From Terrabacter sp. Root181 (GTDB lineage: Bacteria; Actinomycetota; Actinomycetes; Actinomycetales; Dermatophilaceae): 64,000 nucleotides of DNA. The notes beneath the pieces were generated by a model. The model worked only from the letters and a program-made list of their open reading frames with translations, searched no databases and had not been told where the DNA came from. Below are positions 34,899 to 42,348 of the stretch, in pieces. The stretch covers positions 397,055-461,054 of the forward strand of contig NZ_LMHU01000001.1 of the NCBI RefSeq assembly GCF_001428505.1, given 5' to 3'. The position numbers were made by a program, and so were the translations under genes. Each line of letters begins with the position of its first letter. Positions within the stretch are counted from its first letter, which is position 1.

Positions 34899-35383
34899 CT
34901 CGTCACTCCCATCTCGTCGAGGATGTCGCGCAGGTTGCGCACGGCGTAGTAGGCGCGGGACTTCACGGTGCCCTCGGGCACCCCGACCCGCACGGAGGTC
35001 TCGGCGACGGTCAGGCGTTCGTAGTAGAGGTAGCGCACGATCTCGCGGTGGTTGGACTGGAGGCGGCCGAGGGCTTCCTCGACGAGCACCTGGTCGAGGG
35101 CGCGGTCGAGCGCGGAGTCCGTCTCGGCGACGTCGACGAGCTGCGCCTGCTGGGGTCGGCGTCCGGCGGCGCGGTGCTGGTCGACGATGAGGTGGCGGGC
35201 GGTCGTGATGAGGTAGGCGCGCAGGTTGTCGGCCTCGGGGGCCTGCTTCCAGACCCGCAGGATGACCTCCTGGACGATGTCCTCGACCCGGTTGGCGTCG
35301 CTCGTCGCGCGCCACACGACGCGTCGGAGCATCGGCCCGTGCTCGCGGTAGATCTCAGCGACCGCCTCGTCGTCGAGCGGCAT
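34895..35383 (-). CDS. ECF sigma factor (SigL/SigK-like)
   Basis: A 162-residue ECF sigma factor. Region 2 lies at about 8-75 (RVEDIVQEVILRVWKQAP) and region 4 at about 100-158 (RLTVAETSVRVGVPEGTVKS). The start is ATG 35383, with GGAGG upstream. It is the first gene of a two-gene operon with its zinc anti-sigma factor. The promoter at 35422-35447 matches the SigL-type TGAACC-N16-CGT pattern, indicating autoregulation. The regulon is unknown; SigL in mycobacteria controls cell-envelope and secreted-protein genes. Confidence 0.9.
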   Translation of the reverse strand: MPLDDEAVAEIYREHGPMLRRVVWRATSDANRVEDIVQEVILRVWKQAPEADNLRAYLITTARHLIVDQHRAAGRRPQQAQLVDVAETDSALDRALDQVLVEEALGRLQSNHREIVRYLYYERLTVAETSVRVGVPEGTVKSRAYYAVRNLRDILDEMGVTR

Positions 35384-35421
35384 GCCGCAGCCACCTCCTC
35401 ACTGGTGCTCCCGGTTGCAGA

Positions 35422-35447
35422 GACGCCTCCGCGCCCCGTCCGGTTCA
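35422..35447 (-). promoter_or_regulatory. Candidate ECF (SigL-type) autoregulatory promoter
   Basis: On the minus strand TGAACC (35447-35442), exactly 16 bases, then CGTC (35425-35422). This matches the mycobacterial SigL consensus as I recall it (TGAACC, spacer near 16, CGTgtc-type -10). It lies 39 bp before the sigma ATG. Confidence 0.65.
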
Positions 35448-35460
35448 TCAGTCCGACCCC

Positions 35461-35487
35461 TGAACCGTCTCACGTCCGTATGCCGTC
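35461..35487 (+). promoter_or_regulatory. Possible second SigL-type promoter, toward udgB
   Basis: TGAACC (35461-35466), 17 bases, CGTC (35484-35487), pointing at the UdgB gene. The spacer is one base longer than in the autoregulatory copy, so support is weaker. The SigA-type TAGCGT at 35504-35509 is an alternative promoter for the same gene. Confidence 0.35.
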
Positions 35488-35503
35488 CGGCCCGGTCCCG
35501 GCC

Positions 35504-35509
35504 TAGCGT
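35504..35509 (+). promoter_or_regulatory. -10 element of a probable leaderless promoter (udgB)
   Basis: TAGCGT, then six bases, then ATG 35516. Confidence 0.5.
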
Positions 35510-35515
35510 GGGGCC

Positions 35516-36358
35516 ATGTGTCCCGTCGACCTGCCGAACCCGGCCCAGCACCCCGTGACCGGCGGCCTCTTCCTGTCGCCGGTGCCCGCCGGCTCGGGCT
35601 GGCCGGGTGACCCGGCGACGGCCGAGACGCCTGTGGCGACCACCGCGGCGCAGGTGCGCCGGCTCGCGATGGGGGCGGGCGGCATACGCGAGCTCGATGG
35701 CCGGATCAGCGTGTGCCGCGCGTGCCCGCGGCTCGTCGCGTGGCGCGAGTCGGTCGCGACCCACGGGCGCCGGGCCGCGTTCGCCGACCAGCCGTACTGG
35801 GGCAGGCCGGGGCCGTCGTTCGGCGACCCCGAGGCGGAGGTGCTCGTCGTCGGACTCGCCCCGGCGGCCAACGGCACCAACCGGACCGGCCGGATGTTCA
35901 CCGGCGACCGCTCCGGCGACTGGTTGTATGCCGCGCTCCACCGGGGTGGGTACGCGAGCCAGCCCACGTCGGTCGCCTCGGGCGACGGGCTGGTGCTGAC
36001 CGGACTGCGGATCGTCGCCGCCGTCCGGTGCGCCCCGCCGGCCAACAAGCCGACGACCGAGGAGAAGGCGGCGTGCGCGCCGTGGCTCGACCGGGACCTC
36101 GAGCTCTCCGAGCCGCGACTGCGATCGATGCTCGCGCTCGGGGCGATCGCCTGGGACGCGGCCCTCGGGGCGGCCCGCCGCCGAGGCTGGGACGTGCCGA
36201 GGCCCAAGCCGAGGTTCGGCCACGGCGCCGAGGCCGTGCTGACCACCGAGACGGGACGGCAGGTGCGGCTCGTCGGCAGCTACCACGTGAGCCAGCAGAA
36301 CACGTTCACCGGCAAGCTCACCGAGGCCATGCTCGACGAGGTCATCGTGCGCCTCTGA
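35516..36358 (+). CDS. udgB: Family 5 uracil-DNA glycosylase
   Basis: A 280-residue DNA repair glycosylase that removes uracil and some other deaminated bases. The family 5 active-site loop is [16 protein letters not shown] followed by TGDRSGD (about 115-137). Cysteines in CRACPRL (near 65) and in [18 protein letters not shown] (about 171-188) are placed to bind the usual iron-sulfur cluster. A histidine motif SYHVSQQNT lies near the end. The first 45 residues, proline-rich, are longer than in many homologues. It is divergent from the SigL-like sigma gene and may be under that sigma or a leaderless SigA promoter. Confidence 0.9.
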   Translation: MCPVDLPNPAQHPVTGGLFLSPVPAGSGWPGDPATAETPVATTAAQVRRLAMGAGGIRELDGRISVCRACPRLVAWRESVATHGRRAAFADQPYWGRPGPSFGDPEAEVLVVGLAPAANGTNRTGRMFTGDRSGDWLYAALHRGGYASQPTSVASGDGLVLTGLRIVAAVRCAPPANKPTTEEKAACAPWLDRDLELSEPRLRSMLALGAIAWDAALGAARRRGWDVPRPKPRFGHGAEAVLTTETGRQVRLVGSYHVSQQNTFTGKLTEAMLDEVIVRL

Positions 36359-36399
36359 GCGCGACCGCGCTCACTGGGGGACGACCGGGCCGCACGGCA

Positions 36400-36405
36400 T
36401 ACGAT
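36400..36405 (+). promoter_or_regulatory. -10 element of a probable leaderless promoter
   Basis: TACGAT, six bases, ATG 36412. It overlaps a GGCATAC motif at 36396-36402. Confidence 0.4.
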
Positions 36406-36411
36406 CGCGGG

Positions 36412-36618
36412 ATGATGCCCTGGCTCGTCGTCGCGCTCGCCCTGGCGCTGGTCGGGCTGCTCCTCCGGCGCGCGGCCCTCGTCGTGCGGCGTCGAGGAGC
36501 CGGCCACGTGATGGCGCCGTTCGAGGAGATCTGGCGCCCGACCGCGCTCGAACCACACGCCGAGGTGCGCCAGCAGTCGCAGCGGCGCGCGCCCGCCCCG
36601 TCGCCCGACGACGCGTGA
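36412..36618 (+). CDS. Small single-pass membrane protein
   Basis: A 68-residue protein with one hydrophobic helix at about 3-18 (PWLVVALALALVGLLL), then an arginine-rich and proline-rich cytoplasmic-looking tail ending in SPDDA. No family recognised. The start is ATG 36412 (or the immediately following ATG 36415); a leaderless-type -10 precedes it. It lies 53 bp after udgB. Confidence 0.55.
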   Translation: MMPWLVVALALALVGLLLRRAALVVRRRGAGHVMAPFEEIWRPTALEPHAEVRQQSQRRAPAPSPDDA

Positions 36619-36636
36619 CGCCCACCCCTCTGGCGG

Positions 36637-37020
36637 TCAGGCCACGCAGAACTCGTTGCCCTCGGGGTCGAGCATGACGACGTGCCCGAGGGCGCCGTCG
36701 TAGCTCTCCTCGCGGACGACGGTCGCGCCGAGGTCGACGAGCTGGGGCACCCTGGCGCGGATGAGCCGTTCGCGCTCGACGAGGTCCCACGGGCCCTCGC
36801 CCGCGACGCGGATGTCGATGTGGAGGCGGTTCTTGGCCGACTTCGGCTCGGGCACCCGGAGCCAGCCGATCGCGGGGCCCCTGCCGTTCGGGTCGATGAT
36901 CGAGGCGCCGTCGGGGTCGTCGTAGCCGGGCTCGGCGACGTAGCCGAGGGCCGCCGCCCAGAAGGCTGCGAGCCGGTGCGGGTCGGTGGCGTCGCAGCCG
37001 AGGGTCCAGTGAGTGGCCAT
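36637..37020 (-). CDS. VOC superfamily protein
   Basis: A 127-residue VOC protein of the glyoxalase-like group (DATDPHRLAAFWAAALGY at the start, GHVVMLDPEGNEFCVA at the end). The KNRLHIDIRV segment near 64-73 carries a typical metal-ligand histidine. ATG 37020 was chosen; a TACGGT -10 element sits six bases upstream. Substrate unknown. Confidence 0.85.
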   Translation of the reverse strand: MATHWTLGCDATDPHRLAAFWAAALGYVAEPGYDDPDGASIIDPNGRGPAIGWLRVPEPKSAKNRLHIDIRVAGEGPWDLVERERLIRARVPQLVDLGATVVREESYDGALGHVVMLDPEGNEFCVA

Positions 37021-37026
37021 GACGAC

Positions 37027-37032
37027 ACCGTA
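37027..37032 (-). promoter_or_regulatory. -10 element of a probable leaderless promoter
   Basis: TACGGT on the minus strand, six bases before the ATG at 37020. Confidence 0.45.
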
Positions 37033-37135
37033 GGAGCCGATCCGGATGTTCGGCGTCCTCGACGCGGGCCCGGCTCTGGCCGTGCTGAGTAGGGGCGCCG
37101 ATGCGGGCCCGGCGGACGTGGGCGATGGTGGAGGC

Positions 37136-37459
37136 GTGGAGCCACGCAGCGTTCGCCCGTACATCGTCGCCCTCGGCCTGCTCTGGATCGTCCCGGCCGT
37201 CCTCGTGCTCGTGCTGCACCTGACGCTCCCGGACTACAACGCCTCGGGGCAGTGCACCGGTCTCGGCTTCGGCTGCACCCCGACCCCTGCGGACACGGTG
37301 CTGTTCCTCGGCTACCTGGCCGCGCTGCCGCTCTTCCTCCTCGGCATGGTGGCCTGCCTCGTCATCGCCGTCGTGCGCGCGCGCCGCGACCGGCGCGATG
37401 CCGGCCGCGACGAGGTCGAGACGACGGACAGCCGCGACGCCGGCGACCCTGGCCGCTGA
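37136..37459 (+). CDS. Two-helix membrane protein of unknown function
   Basis: A 107-residue protein with two hydrophobic segments (YIVALGLLWIVPAVLVLVLH at about 9-28 and VLFLGYLAALPLFLLGMVA at about 55-73). The loop between them carries two cysteines, and the basic/acidic tail is hydrophilic. GTG 37136 was chosen for the GGTGGAG site upstream. No family recognised. Confidence 0.6.
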   Translation: MEPRSVRPYIVALGLLWIVPAVLVLVLHLTLPDYNASGQCTGLGFGCTPTPADTVLFLGYLAALPLFLLGMVACLVIAVVRARRDRRDAGRDEVETTDSRDAGDPGR

Positions 37460-37478
37460 CTGCGCCCGTGCCCCGGCG

Positions 37479-37880
37479 TCAGAGGCCGGCGAACGGCAGC
37501 AAGGGGTCGAACCCCAGGACGGCGAGCATGCCGGTCGTGGCCACGACCCCGGTGACCAGGGCGATCGGGAGAGCGGCCAGCACCGGCGGCCACGCGGCCG
37601 CTCGGGTCCGCATGGTCAGTCTCGACAGTCCCAGCGCGCCGAAGACGTTGGTGCCGATGCCGACCGCCAGCGCCAGCTCGTAGCGGCCGATGTCCGGGTC
37701 GTCGACCGAGCCCAGATCGAGCACGTAGGCGAAGCCGTAGGTCAGGGAGTGCATGACCAGCAGCACGAACGCCAGGCCGGCCAGAAACGCCGTCGTCAGG
37801 GCGCCGATGGCAAGTGACCACCACGGCAGGCTGAGTCCCCAGCGACTCTCGACCGGCTCTGCCCCGCCCATGCGTGTCAT
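37479..37880 (-). CDS. Four-helix membrane protein of unknown function
   Basis: A 133-residue protein with about four hydrophobic segments (WWSLAIGALTTAFLAGLAFV, YELALAVGIGTNVFGALGL, and two near the C-terminus). It is similar in layout to DUF6069-type actinobacterial membrane proteins, but I cannot confirm that. ATG 37880 is used; ATG 37871 (MGGAEP) is possible. It converges with the gene at 37136. Confidence 0.55.
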   Translation of the reverse strand: MTRMGGAEPVESRWGLSLPWWSLAIGALTTAFLAGLAFVLLVMHSLTYGFAYVLDLGSVDDPDIGRYELALAVGIGTNVFGALGLSRLTMRTRAAAWPPVLAALPIALVTGVVATTGMLAVLGFDPLLPFAGL

Positions 37881-37943
37881 CCTCGCGACTCCTGGCCGTG
37901 CACCGCGTCCGTATGCGTACTCGACCTGGACTGTCTGGCGCGG

Positions 37944-38352
37944 TCAGAGGGGACGTGCGTAGCCGAGGAGCTCTGGGCAGGGCGCGAACGAGCTCCTGCT
38001 GCGCTCTCCGGTCGGCTCCCATCCGTGCTTCTCGTAGAAGCGGCGGCCGCGGCCGTTGCCCGTGAAGACGCGGAGCCGGGCACGCCGGATGCCGCGGTCG
38101 CGCAGGTGGTCGAGGACGTCGTCGTGCGCGAGCGTCGCCAGCCCGCTGCCCCAGTGGTCGACGGCGATGCCGAAGTGCAGGAACTCGTCGCCACGAGTTG
38201 CCGCGAAACCAGCGACAGCCCCCTCGGAGGACGACGAAGCAGTCGGTCCCGGGAAGGTCGATCTCGCGGAGCCACCGTTCGGCGATGGCCTCGCGCGGGA
38301 ACCGGTGCTGGTCCTGAGGGAAGACGTCAGCCAGCCCGAGGACCGCCCCCGG
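37944..38352 (-). pseudogene. GNAT N-acetyltransferase, frameshifted
   Basis: The C-terminal two thirds reads as a normal GNAT (GAVAGFAATRGDEFLHFGI, then GSGLATLAHDDVLDHLRD, FYEKHGWEPTGE). The N-terminal helix region appears in a different frame (LGLADVFPQDQHRFPREAI, then DLPGTDCFVVLR) and stops matching at about 38218-38229, where CTCCGAGG looks two bases short of a continuous reading frame. Upstream of 38352 that frame meets a TGA. Either the gene is decaying or the assembly has an error here. It cannot make a normal enzyme as written. Confidence 0.65.
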
Positions 38353-38496
38353 TCACGCGGGCAGTATGACCCCGGTGCGCGCCGCGGCGTGACGAACCCA
38401 GGTGGCACCGAGCAGCGCGGATGGGTGAAGATCATGCTGACTCGCTGACCCGAGGACGTGTCAGCCTCATCGAACGACAGGGAAGTTGAGGTTCAC

Positions 38497-39372
38497 ATGT
38501 CCGACCTCTCAGCCGCGCCACGTCTCGGCGGCCTGCGGAGCTTCTTCGACCGAGGCGGCTTCTGGCGGCTCGTGCCGCTCGTCGTCGTCTACCTCGCCAT
38601 CTACCTCGGTGCGGGCCTGCTCGCGACGACGGTCTTCGCCCGACAAGGTGAGGAGGAGCTGCTGACGACCGTCGGCAGCGTCTTCGTCGACGTCACCTTC
38701 GCGCTCATCGTCGGCGCGGTCGTCCTCGGTGTCTTCCTGTGGGCGATGGGCTGGACCCGCGAGGTCTTCGGCCCGCAGCCCATCGGCGGGTCGCGGTGGA
38801 TGTGGATCGGCCCGACCCTCGTCACGATCCCGATCGTGCTGCGCATCATCGGCCCGGACTACGGGAAGTACAGCCTCGCCGTCATCGTGCTCACGATCGT
38901 GACGGGGCTGCTCGTCGGCCTCGTCGAGGAAGTCCTGACCCGCGGCATCGCGGTCAAGATGCTGCGCGACGCCGGACACTCGGAGCGCGTCGTGGCGCTC
39001 GTCTCCTCGCTGGTCTTCGCGGCGCTCCACTCGGTCAACCTGCTGAGCGGTCAAGCGGTCACGACCGTGGGGGTCACGATGGCCTACACCTTCGGGTTCG
39101 GTGTCTGCATGTACCTCACGATGCGCGTCACGCGATCGATCATCCCCGCGATCGTGCTCCACGGGCTGACCGACCCGTTCGTCCTGCTGTCAACGGGTGG
39201 CATCGACGAGGTGGGCTCGAACGGGACCCAGAACGCCCTGCTGACCGTCGCGGGCTCGTTCAGCTTCATCATCATCGTCGCGGGACTGGTCATGGTGTGG
39301 TTCGTCCGGGGGCGCGTCGCCCAAGGCACGGACGGGACCGTCCACGACCCGGTGGGCGCCACGAAGGGCTGA
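38497..39372 (+). CDS. CPBP-family intramembrane metalloprotease
   Basis: A 291-residue membrane protein with about eight hydrophobic segments and the CAAX-protease/bacteriocin-processing motifs: EEVLTRG (near 147-153), FAALHSVN (near 181-188) and a third histidine in IVLHGLTDP near 224. These proteins are glutamic intramembrane peptidases related to Rce1. In bacteria they are linked to bacteriocin immunity or membrane-protein trimming. No peptide gene is visible nearby. The start is ATG 38497, with GAGG eight bases upstream. Confidence 0.88.
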   Translation: MSDLSAAPRLGGLRSFFDRGGFWRLVPLVVVYLAIYLGAGLLATTVFARQGEEELLTTVGSVFVDVTFALIVGAVVLGVFLWAMGWTREVFGPQPIGGSRWMWIGPTLVTIPIVLRIIGPDYGKYSLAVIVLTIVTGLLVGLVEEVLTRGIAVKMLRDAGHSERVVALVSSLVFAALHSVNLLSGQAVTTVGVTMAYTFGFGVCMYLTMRVTRSIIPAIVLHGLTDPFVLLSTGGIDEVGSNGTQNALLTVAGSFSFIIIVAGLVMVWFVRGRVAQGTDGTVHDPVGATKG

Positions 39373-39400
39373 GGTCCACGCGGGCTGCCCGCGCCGTGTC

Positions 39401-40999
39401 TCACGGTCGCGGCGGATCCGCTCCCGGTGTGGTGCCCCGCCGTGGGGTGAGGTCGACGAGGTGCAGGTGCAGCGGTCCGCCCGAGGGGGCGGGGTAGCGC
39501 CGCCCAAGTCTGGCTGGTGGTCTGCGTCGGTCACGCTGTTTCGGGTCGGGGTCCTGGGCCAGGGTGAGACGGGGCGGCCGCTGGGGTGGGCCGATGAGCA
39601 GCCCGGTGTCGGTCGTGAAGGTGAGCCCGTCGGGGTGGGTGGGGTCGCCGGTGAGGGTGAACTCGCCGCGGTGGTGTCCGTCGTGGTGGAACGGGCACAG
39701 GCCCAGGAGGTTGGTGGTGTCGGTGCGGGGGGGGTGGGGTCGCCGGTGAGGGTGAACTCGCCGCGGTGGTGTCCGTCGTGGTGGAACGGGCACAGGCCCA
39801 GGAGGTTGGTGGTGTCGGTGGGTCCGCCGTCGCGCCAGTGCTGGAGGTGGTGGATCTCGAGGTGTCGGGTGCTCCCGCAGCCGGGGAACCGGCAGCCGCG
39901 GTCGCGGTCGAGGACCAGGATGCGGGTGCGGTGCGGGACGACGCGCTGGGCGCGGCCGACGTTGACGGGGGTGCCCGTCGGTCTCCCAGACGGGGGTCAG
40001 GGTCCCGTCGCAGGTCAGCTGGTTCGTGATGTGTTGGGGCAGGCGGGGTCGTCCGGTGAGCCAGCCGCCGTCGGTGTCGAGGTGGACCTGGACCCGGTAT
40101 CTGGCGGACCGGGCCCGGCGCGCGGCCCCACCCGAACCACCCGACCCGGCAGACGCGTGACTGCCGGTCGTGGTGGTGGCGGCGTCGAGGGAGCGGGTGG
40201 CGAGCACGGTCAGCGCGTCGGCCCACGTGACCAGGGGCTTGCCTCCGTCGGTGCAGCACCGGTCCGGGTGCAGCACGTCCCCGTTCAGGGCCCGCTTCTC
40301 CTCCTCACTCACGCCCTCGCTCACGCCCTCGCGGTTGGCGGGGTCGTGGCTCAGGGTGTGGAAGAGGTGGTCCTTCGCCTCGGTGAGCGCTGACTCGATG
40401 AGGGCGCCGACCTCGGCCGGGGCGTCGTAGCGCAGCCGGAACCGCCCGTCCGCGTCCAGACCCATGCTCAGGTGCGCCGGCTCGACCGGCGCGGGCTTCA
40501 CACCGGTCGTGGACGCGGCGTCCTCCTGCGACCCTTCGTCGGGCTGGAGCTCGCCGGGCAGGCCGCGGCCGCGGTCGTCGACGGTGTCGGGCTGCAGGGT
40601 GAAGTCGTAGCGGGTGACCGAGCGCTGCAGCTGGGTGACGGTCGCGTGCTGCGCGAACTCGGCGACGGTCGCGTCGAACGCGGCCGGGGTGTGCCGGGCC
40701 ACGACCGCGGCCTGGTCGAGGCTGATCCGCCCCTCCCGCAACGCCGCGGCGATGGCGGGCAGATCCCCGGCGCGGCGGGCCAGCAGGATGACCGCGGCGG
40801 CCTGGGCCCGGGACAGTCCCGCGCGGAGCATCAGCCAGTGCTCGGGGGAGCGCAGACCCCCGGCCTGCCAGGACCCGTCCGACAGGACGGTGGCGACGAA
40901 GTCGACGAGCCGGGCGTGCGCGTCGTGCAGGTCGGCGGCCAGGGATGCGACGTGCTCCCAGTCCTGCTCGATCTGCTGCGCGGTCCGGCTCTGCTCCAT
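39401..40999 (-). pseudogene. DUF222 / 13E12-repeat HNH endonuclease, disrupted
   Basis: The N-terminal two thirds is a good DUF222 domain (MEQSRTAQQIEQDWEHV onward, YDFTLQPDT, DADGRFRLRYDAP, LTPVWETDG). After that the frame is wrong because of one extra C in CCC at 39974-39976. The HNH core (RGCRFPGCG, HLEIHHLQHWRDGGP) is intact but in another frame. A 95-bp tandem duplication (39637-39820) then brings the reading frame back, so the open frame continues with DTTNLLGLCPFHHDG and the normal C-terminus. The product would carry about 65 junk residues in place of the nuclease core. An SOS-box-like site precedes the gene. It is a probable pseudogene, or an assembly error at the insertion. Confidence 0.7.
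39637..39820. repeat. Tandem duplication, 95-bp period, two copies
   Basis: The 89-bp segment 39637-39725 recurs exactly as far as I can align at 39732-39820, with six extra G/C bases between. It encodes the post-HNH segment TNLLGLCPFHHDGHHRGEF. Since 95 is not a multiple of three, the duplication shifts the frame. Confidence 0.85.
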
Positions 41000-41007
41000 A
41001 CCCTCTA

Positions 41008-41023
41008 TCGTACAGGTGTTCGA
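41008..41023 (-). promoter_or_regulatory. LexA (SOS) box-like site before the 13E12 gene
   Basis: TCGTACAGGTGTTCGA matches the actinobacterial LexA consensus TCGAAC-N4-GTTCGA at 11 of 12 fixed positions. It lies eight bases upstream of the ATG at 40999 and overlaps a TACGAT -10 element. Several mycobacterial 13E12 genes are known LexA targets. Confidence 0.6.
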
Positions 41024-41088
41024 ACGACCCGACAAGACCTGTCCACACCAAACCCACTGTCCCGCAACGGTTTACGACTCAACAGCGT

Positions 41089-41316
41089 TCAGCGGTACGA
41101 CTTCGCCTGCAGCTCGAAGAGCTCTGCGTAGGCACCCCCGGCGGCCATCAGCTCGTCGTGCGTCCCCTCCTCGGCCACGCGCCCGTCGACGGTGGACGAC
41201 GCTGCGACGAGCCACGGCACCCCGACGGCGACGCCGGAGACGAAGAGCGCGTTGACGGCGACGAGCACGACCCCGAGCGGGTGCACGCGGAACTGGTGGC
41301 GCACGAGTCCGAGCAC
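41089..41316 (-). pseudogene. Remnant of an ABC exporter with a large internal deletion
   Basis: The 75-residue frame joins a typical exporter N-terminus (first helix, HPLGVVLVAVNALFVSGVAV) directly to the last 35 residues of a nucleotide-binding domain (DGRVAEEGTHDELMAAGG, then YAELFELQAKSYR). Intact family members have about 500 residues between these parts. The Walker A, signature and Walker B motifs are all missing, so no function is expected. Confidence 0.75.
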
Positions 41317-41386
41317 GGGATCCCCTGTCGTCGCGGACGCTGACTGCCCTCCGGTCTACCCGACCCCGCCGACGAGCGCACCCGGA

Positions 41387-41392
41387 TAACGT
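41387..41392 (+). promoter_or_regulatory. -10 element of a probable leaderless promoter
   Basis: TAACGT, six bases, ATG 41399. Confidence 0.5.
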
Positions 41393-41398
41393 GGGCCC

Positions 41399-41740
41399 AT
41401 GGGAGACAACGCGATCGCGGGCACGTCGTGGGTGGTCCAGGAGCTCGGCGGTGTCGTCACGACCGACCCGAAGCCGCAGCTGGCGTTCGACGAGGACGGC
41501 CGGGTCACCGGCACGACCGGCGTCAACCGGGTCATGGGGCGCTACGAGGTGGCGGACGGCCTGCTCACGGTGGCCGATGCAGCCACGACCCGCATGGCCG
41601 GCCCGCCCGAGGCGATGGAGCAGGAGCAGCGACTGCTCGGGCTCTTCGATGCGCCGCAGGCGTTCGTCGTGACGGGCGACCGTCTCGAGGTCGGCGACGG
41701 CGAGACCCTCGCGCTCCTCGTGCGGCCGCGAGAGGGGTAG
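41399..41740 (+). CDS. META-domain protein (HslJ-like)
   Basis: A 113-residue META domain, the small beta-rich fold found in HslJ and secreted stress proteins. It has the expected first strand (GTSWVVQELGG), the central TGTTGVNRVMGRYEV and the end strand GDRLEVGDGETLALLVR. No signal peptide, so it is cytoplasmic. Function unknown; HslJ is linked to heat shock and novobiocin tolerance in E. coli. It starts six bases after a TAACGT element. Confidence 0.8.
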   Translation: MGDNAIAGTSWVVQELGGVVTTDPKPQLAFDEDGRVTGTTGVNRVMGRYEVADGLLTVADAATTRMAGPPEAMEQEQRLLGLFDAPQAFVVTGDRLEVGDGETLALLVRPREG

Positions 41741-41749
41741 GACCTCGGT

Positions 41750-41755
41750 TAGCGT
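41750..41755 (+). promoter_or_regulatory. -10 element of a probable leaderless promoter
   Basis: TAGCGT, seven bases, ATG 41763. Confidence 0.45.
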
Positions 41756-41762
41756 GGACGGC

Positions 41763-42263
41763 ATGACGGGCCAGCCGTACTGGGAGAGCGCTGTGGACAA
41801 GCAGATCCGCGAGGCGCAGGAGCGTGGGGACTTCGACAACCTGCCGGGCGCCGGCAAGCCTCTCGACCTCAGCGACTCGGGCGATCCCGACTGGTGGGTC
41901 AAGCGCTTCGCGGCCCGCGAGCAGCTCGACCTGGCCGGTGCGCTGCCGGGAGCGCTGGGCCTGCGCAAGGAGGCGGCGGGCTACCCGGAGTCGCTCGTCG
42001 ACGTCCGCACCGAGGCGCAGGTGCGCGAGATCATCGAGGGCTACAACAAGCGCGTCCTCGCCGACCGGCTGCGCCCCGCCGTCGGCAACCTGCCGCCGCT
42101 CATCGCCAAGACCCTCGACGTCGACGAGATGGTGCAGCGGTGGCGACCGCTGCGCGAGGCGCTCGAGGAGCAGCAGCGCGCGGCGCGCGACGAGGCGGCG
42201 GCCGCCCGGGCCGCCGCGCAGCAGCCCCGCCCGTCGTGGTGGCGCCGCCTCCTCGGAGGTTGA
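41763..42263 (+). CDS. DUF1992 (DnaJ-homologue 28-type) protein
   Basis: A 166-residue protein with the DUF1992 signature ESAVDKQIREAQERGDFDNL and PGAGKPLDL near the N-terminus, as in the non-J part of DNAJC28. The C-terminus is helical and Glu/Ala/Arg-rich and ends in SWWRRLLGG. Function is unknown in bacteria. It begins seven bases after a -10 element and is followed by a short hairpin-like region (42303-42320). Confidence 0.85.
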   Translation: MTGQPYWESAVDKQIREAQERGDFDNLPGAGKPLDLSDSGDPDWWVKRFAAREQLDLAGALPGALGLRKEAAGYPESLVDVRTEAQVREIIEGYNKRVLADRLRPAVGNLPPLIAKTLDVDEMVQRWRPLREALEEQQRAARDEAAAARAAAQQPRPSWWRRLLGG

Positions 42264-42348
42264 ACGCGCCCTACCCAAGCGGCGTCCCGCGTGTCACGAT
42301 CACGGGGAGCCGTGTCCCCGCGCAGGGCCACCCGTCGCAAAGGTGCGC

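Noticed and set aside
38353-38355. TGA inside the GNAT N-terminal frame as a selenocysteine codon
   Set aside because: No selenocysteine insertion element is visible, and a separate frameshift in the same gene makes decay or error the simpler reading.
39974-39976. Programmed frameshift in the 13E12 gene
   Set aside because: No slippery heptamer with downstream structure is apparent, and the 95-bp duplication is a mutation-type event.
42303-42320. CGGGGA/TCCCCG inverted repeat before the GAF regulator as a terminator
   Set aside because: The arms are only six bases and of ordinary composition for this genome, so it was not listed as a feature.
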